The notes under the pieces: model-generated
Told to the model about the DNA's origin: nothing
What the model saw: only the letters and a program-made list of their open reading frames with translations
Databases searched by the model: none
NCBI RefSeq assembly: GCF_000218485.1
Contig: NZ_AFPB01000158.1
Coordinates: 1 to 37,793, forward strand
Length of the DNA: 37,793 bases
Origin: Aquimarina agarivorans
GTDB taxonomy: Bacteria; Bacteroidota; Bacteroidia; Flavobacteriales; Flavobacteriaceae
Direction of reading: 5' to 3'
Shown here: one piece after another, positions 16,295 through 25,664 of the stretch
Position numbering within the stretch: position 1 is the first letter of the stretch
Layout of the letters: the number at the start of each line of letters is the position of its first letter
Program-made: the position numbers and the translations under genes

Positions 16295-19105
16295 TTATTC
16301 AATAATTAATTTTTTACTCACCTTTCGTCCATTTACATCAATTACAATAAAATAAACGCCGGTTGCTAAATCAGCAACGTTTATAGTTGTAGTTTCAGAA
16401 TAATTTTGACTTTTTACGATGCTTCCATTAATAGTAACTAAAGTTATGGTTGCATTTTCATTGGCAAAAACTTCCGTTAAACCAACTGTAACAAGATCAG
16501 TTGCTGGATTAGGGTAAATTTTTGTTGCAATTGAAAGTTCGTCAATTTCTTTAGCTCCAGATTTTACAGGAATAAAAGCCCATTGCGTCCACCATCCTTT
16601 GGCTGAGGTTGGTCTTTGTATAATTTGATAATTATTTCCAGTGGCATTGGCAGTGTCGTCATAATTGATCGGTCTAACATACATATGAGTTGCTTTATTT
16701 TCAAGATGAAAATACCCATTATCCGTTGTTACAATTTTCCACAAACCTTCATTTCCAGCTTCAGCTTCCTGCTTTAGCCAGCTTCCGGAAAATTCATTAA
16801 TAGGCGTGAAGTTTTTACCTGAAGCTATGTTCTGTAAATAAAAATAACCGTCCTTGGTATCAATTTTTTTCCATTGATTTCGGGTATTTGATACATTTAC
16901 AGGAGTTTGAACTACTACCGTACCATTTGCATTGTTAGTTACTCCAATTCTTTTACCTGTGTAACGGTTTTGCAAGTAATAAGTGGTTGAGGAAACTGTA
17001 GTAACAGGCTTAGTGTTGTTGGGAAAAGATGCTTTTGCATTTCCGACACTTACATTGGCAGTATCGGTAAAGTTTCCATTAACTGAAGTAGCAGTAATTG
17101 TTACATTTCCATTTTTTAAGCCAGTAACTTCACCTAGTTGATTTACAGTAGCAATAGCGGTATTGCTTGATGTAAAGAATACTCTTTTATCAGCAGCAGT
17201 ACTTGGTTGCACCGTTCCAGCAAATTGCTTTGTTTGACCAACAGCAACATTTAAAACCGTGGGGGTTAAAATAACACCAGTCACTTTGGTAGGAGCGGCA
17301 TCTGGCGTATTAGACGTTGGATTTGTAGTATCTAAAATTACTGATACAACAGTCATGGAATCTTTAAAATTACCATCAGTTGAAGTTGCCGTGATGGTTG
17401 CTTTTCCTCTTCGTAAAGCCGTTACTTTACCCGACTGATTGACTTTAACTATAGCAGGATTACTGGAGGTAAAGGTCATTGTTTTATCCGTTGCATTATT
17501 AGGAGATACTCTACCTGTAAGTTGCTTTGTAGTTCCTATTTGAACTTTTAAACTATTAGGACTTAAAGTAATGCCCTTGACAGGTACTGCATTTTGGCTG
17601 GGTTTTGGCCCTACAGGTGTAACAACAACTGCAGTACCAGTAACTCGTACCGTGGCTGTATTGGTAAAATTGCCATCAATAGCGGTAACTGTAATTGTAG
17701 TTGTTCCTGGATTTACGCCAGTAACAATTCCGAAAGCATTTATAGTAGCAACAGCCGTATTTTGGGATACAAAATATACTGATTTTTCAGTAGCTTCCGC
17801 AGGAATTACTCTACCAGCAACTTGTCGTGTTCCACCAACACCAATTTGGATGTTTGAAGGTGTAATGGCTACACCGCTTACAGCAACTTTTGGTTTGTTA
17901 TTTTGAGCCACTCGTACTTGAGTTTGCCCCACATAGCCACCATCGGTGGTTTTTCCCCAAATAGTAGCTGTACCCGCGGAAACACCAACAATAGCCCCTC
18001 CATTATTTACAGTAGCTACCGATGGGTTGCTTGATGTAAATGAAACTGTTTGATCCGTAGCAAAAGCAGGAATTACTGCTCCTCCAACAAATTTGGTGTC
18101 ACCAGTTAGCATGCTAATTTCAATAGGAGTAACTGTAATTCCTTTTACAGGAACGTTGTTGTCAGAAAAAATATTTTTAGGTGCTGGTGTTCCTCGGCCA
18201 TTTACGGGCTTATAAACACGTACCCAGTCTACGTACATTTTATTTTTAGACTCATCCGAAAGTTCTTTAACCGTAGCAATATGTCCTGCATTTGAACGCC
18301 AATCATGATCTTCAACGTCCAGAATCATGAACATTTCTTCATAAATTCCTTTATTTTGAAGTGGATCCTTAATAACATCATTTGTTCCTGGCGCAATTCT
18401 TCGGACTAATTTACCATCCAAATACCAGTCGATATTCCATTCGTCAATCCAATGGATCGCATAGTTATGAAAACCGTTTCTTAGTGCAGGTCTGTTTTTT
18501 AATGGTTGGTGGTCAGTTACATAATGGTCTCTTTGCCAAGTGTTATCATTAATGATAGTGTTGTTTTCATGATTTCTATCAAAAATATGATAGTTGGAAT
18601 TCATGTGCCTTGAGTCAAATACATGTTCATCGCCAAAGCTTGAACGATCACTTCCGTAGCTTTCCACGGCATCTAATTCCTGACGGTCATTTTGACTAAG
18701 CATCCAGAAATTAGAGGATAATGTCTGGTTCATTGTCTGCAACCTAGCTTCCATGTAAATAGGAAACTTTACTTTAGTTTTTGACGTAACTACACCGCAA
18801 TAAACCCTTTGGTTTCCGTTGGGAGAGGCTTTAATGATAAGGTTACCATCTGCCACATGTGAGTTGGCGCTTGTAAAATTACTAAGCCCAGGACCAGACC
18901 AAGCATTAAAATAATGATCATTCCAATTTTTGTAAAACTTTTGATTTTTACCATTGTAATTGAAATCATCCGAATGTTGATCTTGTAATTTCCAGACTTT
19001 GCCCGGACCTGGATAAGCTGGGATGGGGGTAGAAGCCCAGTCTTGTCCATTCATTACGATACTTACTAAGCCCAATAATGAGCTTACTAAAATTCTTTTT
19101 TTCAT
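16295..19105 (-). CDS. Secreted GH16 glycoside hydrolase, probable beta-agarase, with four BIG2 domains, RICIN-like module and T9SS domain
   Basis: 936 residues. The signal peptide (1-21) is followed by a GH16 domain (~35-300). The active-site motif is ELDAVESYG: E143 nucleophile, D145, E148 acid/base, of the beta-bulge ExDxxE type. WSGPGLSNFTS, GVVTSKTKVKFPIYMEARL, SSNFWMLSQNDRQE and LDVEDHDWRSNAGHIAT...NKMYVDWVRVYKP strongly resemble beta-agarases such as those of Zobellia, as I recall them. Agarases cut beta-1,4 bonds in agarose; a porphyranase or related galactanase cannot be excluded. Four BIG2 (Ig-like group 2) domains follow (~318-405, 411-490, 508-590, 604-690). Then come a RICIN-like/CBM13 module (~705-850) and a T9SS sorting domain (IYPNPATD near 862, ending KKLIIE). 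The last ~230 residues are closely paralogous to the next gene upstream. The gene has a long upstream region with repeated TAAGCGTAA and its own terminator. Confidence 0.92.
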   Translation of the reverse strand: MKKRILVSSLLGLVSIVMNGQDWASTPIPAYPGPGKVWKLQDQHSDDFNYNGKNQKFYKNWNDHYFNAWSGPGLSNFTSANSHVADGNLIIKASPNGNQRVYCGVVTSKTKVKFPIYMEARLQTMNQTLSSNFWMLSQNDRQELDAVESYGSDRSSFGDEHVFDSRHMNSNYHIFDRNHENNTIINDNTWQRDHYVTDHQPLKNRPALRNGFHNYAIHWIDEWNIDWYLDGKLVRRIAPGTNDVIKDPLQNKGIYEEMFMILDVEDHDWRSNAGHIATVKELSDESKNKMYVDWVRVYKPVNGRGTPAPKNIFSDNNVPVKGITVTPIEISMLTGDTKFVGGAVIPAFATDQTVSFTSSNPSVATVNNGGAIVGVSAGTATIWGKTTDGGYVGQTQVRVAQNNKPKVAVSGVAITPSNIQIGVGGTRQVAGRVIPAEATEKSVYFVSQNTAVATINAFGIVTGVNPGTTTITVTAIDGNFTNTATVRVTGTAVVVTPVGPKPSQNAVPVKGITLSPNSLKVQIGTTKQLTGRVSPNNATDKTMTFTSSNPAIVKVNQSGKVTALRRGKATITATSTDGNFKDSMTVVSVILDTTNPTSNTPDAAPTKVTGVILTPTVLNVAVGQTKQFAGTVQPSTAADKRVFFTSSNTAIATVNQLGEVTGLKNGNVTITATSVNGNFTDTANVSVGNAKASFPNNTKPVTTVSSTTYYLQNRYTGKRIGVTNNANGTVVVQTPVNVSNTRNQWKKIDTKDGYFYLQNIASGKNFTPINEFSGSWLKQEAEAGNEGLWKIVTTDNGYFHLENKATHMYVRPINYDDTANATGNNYQIIQRPTSAKGWWTQWAFIPVKSGAKEIDELSIATKIYPNPATDLVTVGLTEVFANENATITLVTINGSIVKSQNYSETTTINVADLATGVYFIVIDVNGRKVSKKLIIE

Positions 19106-19790
19106 AAAAAAGCGTGTTTATATATTTAATTAAATGCAAGGCGTTATGTCACTTGCGGCACCGAAGGTAAATTATAGAGAGGAAAATTATAGGTATACGT
19201 AGGTAGTAACATTAGTACATCATACTTTCCTTAAAAATTAAATACTATTAGTTAAGCGTAAAAAAAAACATGTTAATTCTTTAAAAACGTTTTAGTAATA
19301 AATTTTTAGAGTAAGCGTAATATTTAGCTTACGCTTATTTTGCAAATATTAGATTAAGTGTTTTTGTTAAAAATAAAAGTGGTAAGTACTTAATAAAGAG
19401 TTTCTTTTTGTTTTTTGGTAGAGGAATTATTGGTGTAAAATGTAAGAAAGCTAAGATTTAGATTCGCTATAATTTTTTGAAAAAAGCTTTAATGAAAAAT
19501 TAACAATTCAAGTATAATCAGGTTTTTTATGCCCTTTTCAAGTAAGGGGACATAAAATTTTTTAGTTTGGGAAATGCTATTGCTGAATTACGTGATTTAC
19601 GGGTAATAATTTCATGCAAGCAAGTTGAATTATTTTTGCTAGTTCAAGGCTAGGCAACACGATAGTGATAAATCATTTGGTGTAGTTTGGGAATGATAAG
19701 CACCAATTAACAGATTCGCTTGAATTTAGTTTTAAAGTACAACACTTTAAGTTTAGATCAAAATGCTTTGATAAGACATGGTTATAAAAT
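19106..19790. other. Long upstream region of the GH16 gene
   Basis: About 685 bp between the terminator of the upstream beta-helix gene and the GH16 start. It holds three copies of TAAGCGTAA (reported separately). An 11-mer, TAGTTTGGGAA, starts at 19563 in a variant form and again at 19683. A short reading frame near 19560-19650 (LGNAIAELRDLRV...) is closed by stops and could be a decayed gene. No intact gene is seen. Confidence 0.5.
19253..19337. promoter_or_regulatory. Three copies of the 9-mer TAAGCGTAA upstream of the agarase gene
   Basis: TAAGCGTAA lies at 19253-19261 and 19312-19320, and its reverse complement TTACGCTTA at 19329-19337. The last two form a perfect 9-bp inverted repeat with an 8-nt spacer. 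All lie 148-232 bp upstream of the GH16 start codon, in an AT-rich region where such a GC-containing 9-mer is unlikely to repeat three times. A regulator binding site is the likely meaning; the regulator is not in this window. Confidence 0.55.
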
Positions 19791-19822
19791 AAGACCATCT
19801 AAACTGTTTTTTTAGATGGTCT
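19791..19822 (-). terminator. Terminator of the large beta-helix gene
   Basis: AAGACCATCTAA (19791-19802) pairs perfectly with TTAGATGGTCTT (19811-19822) around an 8-nt loop. It lies 60 bp past the stop of the minus-strand gene at 19882-22926, with a moderate T-rich tail on that strand. Confidence 0.8.
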
Positions 19823-19881
19823 TAAAGAAAAAGCAATAACTTTAATAAAAAAGCGATGCCATGTAATGTTTGAATAAGTGA

Positions 19882-22800
19882 TTATTCAATAATTAATTTT
19901 TTACTGATAATTCGTTCAGCAGTTTTTATTACAGTGAAGTAAACCCCAGGAGCTACACTTGAAATATCAATTCTATTAGCATCTTGGCTATAATCTTGAG
20001 TGATTATAGTTGCTCCATTGATATCAATTAATGATATAGTAGCGTTTGTATAGCTGAAAAGATCACTTAACTCTGCTGTTACAAACTCGGTAGCTGGATT
20101 TGGATATACTTCAAAAGAAAGGATAGTAGTATCGTCAACAATGTTTTTAGCACCAGAATTTACAGGAATAAAAGCCCATTGAGTCCATATTCCATTGTAT
20201 GACGTCGGTCTTTGCACAATATGGTAGTTGTTTCCTGTGGCATTGTTGGTATCATCTTGTGATAATGGTCTGATGTACATGTCTGTTGCTTTATTTTGCA
20301 AGTAGAAAAAACCGCTATTAGTTAAAACTATTTTCCAAAGTCCTTCATCTCCAGCTTCAGCTTCTTGTTTTAACCAACTTCCTGAAAATTCATTAAATGG
20401 AGTTAAGTTCTTTTTAGAAGCTACATTTTGCAAATAAAAATATCCATTAGGAAGATCAATTTTTTCCCACTGGCTTTCAGCACTTGTAGAAGTAGATGGT
20501 ATTTGTACAACTATGGCTCCATTAGTGTTGGCTGTACTTCCAATTCTTTTTCCAGTAAACCTATTTTGAATATAATAAATATTGTCAGCTACAGGAGCAA
20601 CGTTATTATCATTTTCAGTTGGAGCAGGCGTAGTTGGTTCAGCAGGAGTAACTACTTTTGGAGTGTCCTTAGCATTTATAATAATAGTATCATTAGCATC
20701 AGCAAAACCTTCATTATCATCTACTGACATGAACAATAGTAATTGTAAAGTGTGTCCGTTAGGAAGGTTTAGTGTTGTTGGTATGGCTGTATTATCGTTA
20801 AATACCGTTGGAATTGTATAATTGTATGAAGCTGTTCCTGTATTAGCATCTTCATCAAATGAAATTGTTGTAAATTCACTTTCATTTATAGCAGTTCCTG
20901 CGGCATCTATTTGTCTAATTTGAACAGCAACATAGCTTAAATCTTCCTCATTATTATTTGTTTTTCCTGTGCTGTAAGTATATTCAATAGGAATTACTTG
21001 CTCAAAAGTAACAGAAGGGTTTGTGTTTCCAGCTCCAATAAACGACGCTCTGTTATTAAACGTAATTGATCGGGTTCTATTGGTTGTTGAAATTGGTTGA
21101 TCAGCTACACTACCAGCTCTTCTAACAGTCCATCTAGCATTATCACCTAAATTTTTAACACTTCGTGTACCATCGGGATTACCAACTTTTCCAAATAATA
21201 AATTTACTTGATTATTGTTAGTACCTAAAGCAGACTGTCTTTCATTACCTCCTGCAAAAATATTATAAAAATTACCACGCTTAAAAAATGTCCAGTAAGG
21301 CTTATCTTCCACATTTGGTCCGTACTGAATGGTGTATGGAGACAAATTTTCAGGGGTGTTGTTAAAAATGTTAAATTCAGTATAACCAACTGCAGTTTCA
21401 AGGTACCTGTTAGTTCCAACGTTTTGCACAGTATACGTGTAAGGAGTGTTTGAAGTGATTCTCCACTTGAAGTTATCACCAGTACCGTTGCCTGTTACCA
21501 ATTCAGATCCAGATCCTTGAGTTAGTTTATTATTTGTCGCCAAATTTACAATTTCATAAACACCATCAGCTATTTGTTGAGGTGCTTGGTCAATCCTACG
21601 AATCGTTCTTTGATTAGGTCGGTAGTTTTCTATTCTATAAACAGCGCCAGATTTTGGCAAATCCATTCTTACGTTTCTGTTTTTATTATCACCTAAACCT
21701 CTGTTATTATAAATTTGAATATTATTTGAAAGTATTTCAAACGGAATAGGCTCTATTCCTCTATTTTCATAAAAGGTGAAGTCAATAGAGTCTGGATTTT
21801 GTTGCACTGGATTGCCTGAATAGGCATTAGTAAAATCATTTCCTGAAACAAGAACATTAAATGGAGCGTATGCTGATATAAAAAAAGCGTAAGCACCTGT
21901 AATTCTATTTCCAGTAATAGATATATCATTTACAATTTGTAATTCACGGTCAAGTACAATCACTTTAGTTAACGCTTTATTACAGTTGAAAATATTATTT
22001 GAAATAGCGATGTCACTTGAAAATTCTTCAATATGTGCCATATCAACTTTACCTTTAGTATCGTTAAATGTTGATCCAGTAATTAACATGTTTTTACAAC
22101 GAGAGACTGCAATACCAGCATCATTAAAAGAACAGTTTTTTACAGTAGTATTTTCCAGGTCCCAAACTGCTGGATATTCAGTGTTACCAGCATCTAATGA
22201 TATAGCTCTATCATCAAATTCTACGATACTTTCAGGCTTAAAAAAACATTTGTCAAAAGTTATTTTTTTTGATTTGTTAATTCGTCCCTTTCTGTCCGTC
22301 CAAAAACCAATTCGTCTGTAGTTTACAATGGAAACATTTGTAAATTTTGCTCCAATACCATTCCCAGCGTGAAAAGGATATGCAGTTCCATTAAATTTTA
22401 CATTACTAAATTCTAATCCAGTGTACTGTATTTGTCTTGTATTGTACGGTTCATCAACGGTATAAGATGGATGCCTGGCATCTACTAAAATATCATACAC
22501 GTCCTGTCCCAGATTGTTTCTAGTCAATTCAATATTTTTAAATTTTACGTTGTCAGATTGAATGGTAATATTGGAAATGGTGTTAATTACGGTTTTAATA
22601 CCAGAAGATCCTCTTTGTCCAGCTTTAAAATCATTTCCTGGATTTATTCCCTGAAAAGTAATAGGCTTATTAATTTTTAACGGTAATGGGCTGTTAATAC
22701 TGTAGCTTTTACTTTTGAAAAGTAAGGTAGCTCCTGAAGGGGCATCAGCTAAAGCTTTTTGCAATTTTTGAAATAAGTTTCCATTGTTTTTATAAACAGC

Positions 22801-22926
22801 ATCAAAATCGATAATTTGAGCATTCATGGAAGATAGTCCAAATAGGAGTATCGAGCAAAGCAACCATCCTTTGAATTTGAAGCTGGCTAGTAAGCTATTA
22901 GTTGCGGTCAAAATGTTTAGTTTCAT
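19882..22926 (-). CDS. Large secreted beta-helix protein with two RICIN-like modules and T9SS domain
   Basis: 1014 residues. A long signal peptide ends ...LSSMNAQ (~36). Residues ~40-430 form a right-handed parallel beta-helix of the pectate-lyase-like superfamily: NLFQKLQKALADAPSGATLLFKSKSY at the cap, then many coils such as NITIQSDNVKFKNIEL, SKKITFDKCFF, NTTVKNCSFND and DISITGNRITGAY. A first RICIN-like region (~445-610) and a beta-rich domain of unknown type (~615-755) follow, then a Pro/Thr linker (~757-775). A second RICIN-like module (~783-925) and a T9SS domain (VYPNPATE, ending KKLIIE) close the protein. The end is nearly the same as in the GH16 protein next door. I infer an extracellular lyase or hydrolase, or a binding protein, for an algal polysaccharide. 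Catalytic residues and family are not assigned. PL6-like or GH-type helices are possible but unproven. Confidence 0.85.
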   Translation of the reverse strand: MKLNILTATNSLLASFKFKGWLLCSILLFGLSSMNAQIIDFDAVYKNNGNLFQKLQKALADAPSGATLLFKSKSYSINSPLPLKINKPITFQGINPGNDFKAGQRGSSGIKTVINTISNITIQSDNVKFKNIELTRNNLGQDVYDILVDARHPSYTVDEPYNTRQIQYTGLEFSNVKFNGTAYPFHAGNGIGAKFTNVSIVNYRRIGFWTDRKGRINKSKKITFDKCFFKPESIVEFDDRAISLDAGNTEYPAVWDLENTTVKNCSFNDAGIAVSRCKNMLITGSTFNDTKGKVDMAHIEEFSSDIAISNNIFNCNKALTKVIVLDRELQIVNDISITGNRITGAYAFFISAYAPFNVLVSGNDFTNAYSGNPVQQNPDSIDFTFYENRGIEPIPFEILSNNIQIYNNRGLGDNKNRNVRMDLPKSGAVYRIENYRPNQRTIRRIDQAPQQIADGVYEIVNLATNNKLTQGSGSELVTGNGTGDNFKWRITSNTPYTYTVQNVGTNRYLETAVGYTEFNIFNNTPENLSPYTIQYGPNVEDKPYWTFFKRGNFYNIFAGGNERQSALGTNNNQVNLLFGKVGNPDGTRSVKNLGDNARWTVRRAGSVADQPISTTNRTRSITFNNRASFIGAGNTNPSVTFEQVIPIEYTYSTGKTNNNEEDLSYVAVQIRQIDAAGTAINESEFTTISFDEDANTGTASYNYTIPTVFNDNTAIPTTLNLPNGHTLQLLLFMSVDDNEGFADANDTIIINAKDTPKVVTPAEPTTPAPTENDNNVAPVADNIYYIQNRFTGKRIGSTANTNGAIVVQIPSTSTSAESQWEKIDLPNGYFYLQNVASKKNLTPFNEFSGSWLKQEAEAGDEGLWKIVLTNSGFFYLQNKATDMYIRPLSQDDTNNATGNNYHIVQRPTSYNGIWTQWAFIPVNSGAKNIVDDTTILSFEVYPNPATEFVTAELSDLFSYTNATISLIDINGATIITQDYSQDANRIDISSVAPGVYFTVIKTAERIISKKLIIE

Positions 22927-23927
22927 TGTTTTCTTTTAAGGTTAAAATTTAAAAAATACGTTAGCTGATCTTTACAGTATTAGGCCTTCAAACTTTAAAG
23001 AACATTCAGTGTATTGTACCTTGATTAATTATTTTTTAATTCATCTAATTTTATTGGTTTAGCAATGGTAACTTTTTCTTCCTACAATTTGAGTGGTAAA
23101 AAAGTTTAAAAAAAACGAATAAAAATTAGCTTTTTATTTCTTTAATCATTAGTAGTCTAATGAATGTTGTTTATCAAACTATACGCAATTTTTGAATTTG
23201 ACATCATTGATTAATTTTTTTAAAAGTATGTTATTGGAATATGATTTTTACAGCTACACTTATTTTCTTACAGACTATATATGTAAAAGTACTCTGGTCG
23301 GATAATCGATTTAGTATTTAAGTTGTCATGTTAAAATTTTGGGAAAAACTTAAGTCTAGCACAAATTACGAGAGTTTAATATGCTGTATTTTTTTTGTTC
23401 GAAAATGTTTTAGCTTTTTTTAGAAAGCAGAAAAAATGAGATTTCAACATATAGGTTACCTATAAGAAGTAACTTTTTTTGAGATGAAAAATGAATACTA
23501 TTAGAAAACTTTAAGATTAAATTAGAAGGATTTATAAGCCCATTTACTATGGCCTACCTATTTTAGTTTAAGTTTTTTTGTAGGGATACCTAGCTGAGAT
23601 GTGTTTCCTGTTCAAATTTACCTTAAAGAAAAATGATGAATTTATAAATTATACAAATCAGAAAAAATAAGCATAGCATGTATTACGGTTCTTTTTTATG
23701 TTGACGTAAAATTTCTAAAGGCGCATTTTAATTCGGTAAATTCATACAGGTAATGATATAAAACATCACCGTAGCAAGGCTAAGCTCATATTTACTTTCT
23801 AGCTAAAACAATAAAATAGTTGATTTTTATATGAATAATTTAAAATCAAAACTGCTATATAAAATTGATTAGGATAAATATGAAGCCAAGCTTTCAACTT
23901 ATAAAGTGAAAAAGAATTTAGAGTGTA
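22927..23927. other. One-kilobase intergenic region, no gene seen
   Basis: AT-rich, with frequent stops in all frames. It should contain the promoter of the large beta-helix gene near its left end and the 3' end of the ABC exporter transcript near its right end. A short odd palindrome, ATAGGT-T-ACCTAT, occurs at 23451-23463. No RNA gene, terminator or repeat element is convincing. Confidence 0.5.
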
Positions 23928-25664
23928 TTAAATTTTAGCTTGATAAGTATAAAGGTCAAAGTACCTTCCTTTCTTAGCAATTAATTGTTCATGATTTCCC
24001 TGTTCGGCAATATGTCCATGTTCTATAACCAGAATTTGATCCGCTTTTTTTATAGTACTTAATCGATGAGCTATAACTAAAGTGGTGCGACCTGCCATTA
24101 AGTTCTCCAAACTTTTTTGGATTAACGCTTCGCTTTCGGTATCTAAATTGGATGTTGCCTCATCTAAAATTAGAATTTTTGGATTTGCAAGAATAGCTCG
24201 TGCTATAGCAATTCGTTGGCGTTGTCCGCCAGAAAGTTTTACTCCGCGTTCACCTATTAACGTTTTCAGTCCGTCTTCAAAACGATCTGTAAATTCATTG
24301 ACATAGGCAGCTTTAATGGCTTCCTGAATTTCATTCTCTTTAGCGTTAGGTTTTGCAAATATGATATTTTCTCTAATAGTGCCTTCAAATAAAAATTCAT
24401 CTTGCAGTACTACACCCAAATTTTTCCGAAATGAACTTAAAATTACTTTACTAAGATCGGTATTATCAATGGTTACTTCTCCGCTTGACGGATTTAAAAA
24501 CGAAGCGCATAAACCTGCAATAGTGGATTTTCCGGATCCTGAGCTACCTACTAAAGCGGTAACGGTTCCTTTTTTAGCATTAAATGAAATATTATGCAAT
24601 ACTTCCTTACTTTCTTCGTAAGCAAAAGAAACATTTTGAAATTGTATATTACCTTTAATAGTATCCAATTCAATATCGCGACCAGGTAAATCATCTTCGG
24701 CAGTCATATTCATTAACTCTTCAGTACGATCTAAACCTGCTAAAGCTTCGGTGATTTGACTCCCAATATTACTCATTTGTATAATGGGTGCAACCATAAA
24801 ACCTAGGAGTAGGGTAAAGGAAAGAAAATCTCCAGTAGTTAAATTACCATCAATAATTGCATTTCCGCTAAATCCCATAATTCCGGTGGTGGCTACTCCA
24901 AGTAAAAAAGTAGAGGAGCTACTCATTAAAGCAGTAGCAGTTAAACTTCGTTTTACGTTATCAAAAATCCGGTGCGCTCCTTTTTCAAAAGTAGCATTTT
25001 CTTGATCTTCAGCGTTAAATCCTTTGATAACACGAACACCAGCCAATGTTTCAGTAAGTCTTCCTTTGACCTCGGCATTAATTTTTGCCCTGTTTTTAAA
25101 TATTGGTCTAATATATTTAAAGGCTTTTAAGGCAATAACTCCAAATATTGAAATTGGAACTAAAACAAAAAGGGTGAGCGGTACGCTTATGCGAAGTAAA
25201 AGAAGTAATGAAATTATGGCGGTAAATGACCCTCCAATAAGTTGTACTAAACCTGTACCAATTAAATTTCGAACGCCTTCGACATCACTCATAATTCGCG
25301 ATACTAAAGCTCCAGATTTTTGATTATCAAAAAATGAGATAGGGAGTGATAGTACCTTTTTTTGTACCTGAATACGAAGTTCAGAAATTAAAAACTGAGC
25401 TTGTACGCTTAAAATTCTAGTTAATAAAAATGAGGTACCTGCCTGGACAATGATTGCGGTTATTACCCCTATGACAAGCCATTTTAGCATTTCCTTGTCT
25501 TTATTAGCAATAACGTCATCTATTAAATACTTGCTGGCAAGTGGTAAAACCAATCCTGCAAGCCTGCTCAAAACAATTAAAAATAAACCTATAAATACTA
25601 GTTTGCGACGGGGCCAAATAATGGTTTTAAATGCGGTGTTGAGGTTTACTTTTTGTTTTTTCAT
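23928..25664 (-). CDS. ABC transporter, fused permease and ATPase (MsbA/LmrA-like exporter)
   Basis: 578 residues, a half-size type IV ABC exporter of the inner membrane that works as a homodimer or heterodimer. Six membrane segments occupy ~20-310. The ATPase domain follows, with Walker A GSSGSGKS (373-380), signature LSGGQ (477-481), Walker B ILILDE (497-502) and the switch His in VIAHRLST (~533). Coupling-type segment LSLPISFFDNQKSGALVSRIMSDVEGVR is typical of the group. Possible substrates include lipids (MsbA) or drugs; the sequence does not decide. Its start overlaps the stop of the epimerase-like gene by 4 bp (ATGA), so the two are cotranscribed, although no functional link is obvious. 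Confidence 0.95.
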   Translation of the reverse strand: MKKQKVNLNTAFKTIIWPRRKLVFIGLFLIVLSRLAGLVLPLASKYLIDDVIANKDKEMLKWLVIGVITAIIVQAGTSFLLTRILSVQAQFLISELRIQVQKKVLSLPISFFDNQKSGALVSRIMSDVEGVRNLIGTGLVQLIGGSFTAIISLLLLLRISVPLTLFVLVPISIFGVIALKAFKYIRPIFKNRAKINAEVKGRLTETLAGVRVIKGFNAEDQENATFEKGAHRIFDNVKRSLTATALMSSSSTFLLGVATTGIMGFSGNAIIDGNLTTGDFLSFTLLLGFMVAPIIQMSNIGSQITEALAGLDRTEELMNMTAEDDLPGRDIELDTIKGNIQFQNVSFAYEESKEVLHNISFNAKKGTVTALVGSSGSGKSTIAGLCASFLNPSSGEVTIDNTDLSKVILSSFRKNLGVVLQDEFLFEGTIRENIIFAKPNAKENEIQEAIKAAYVNEFTDRFEDGLKTLIGERGVKLSGGQRQRIAIARAILANPKILILDEATSNLDTESEALIQKSLENLMAGRTTLVIAHRLSTIKKADQILVIEHGHIAEQGNHEQLIAKKGRYFDLYTYQAKI

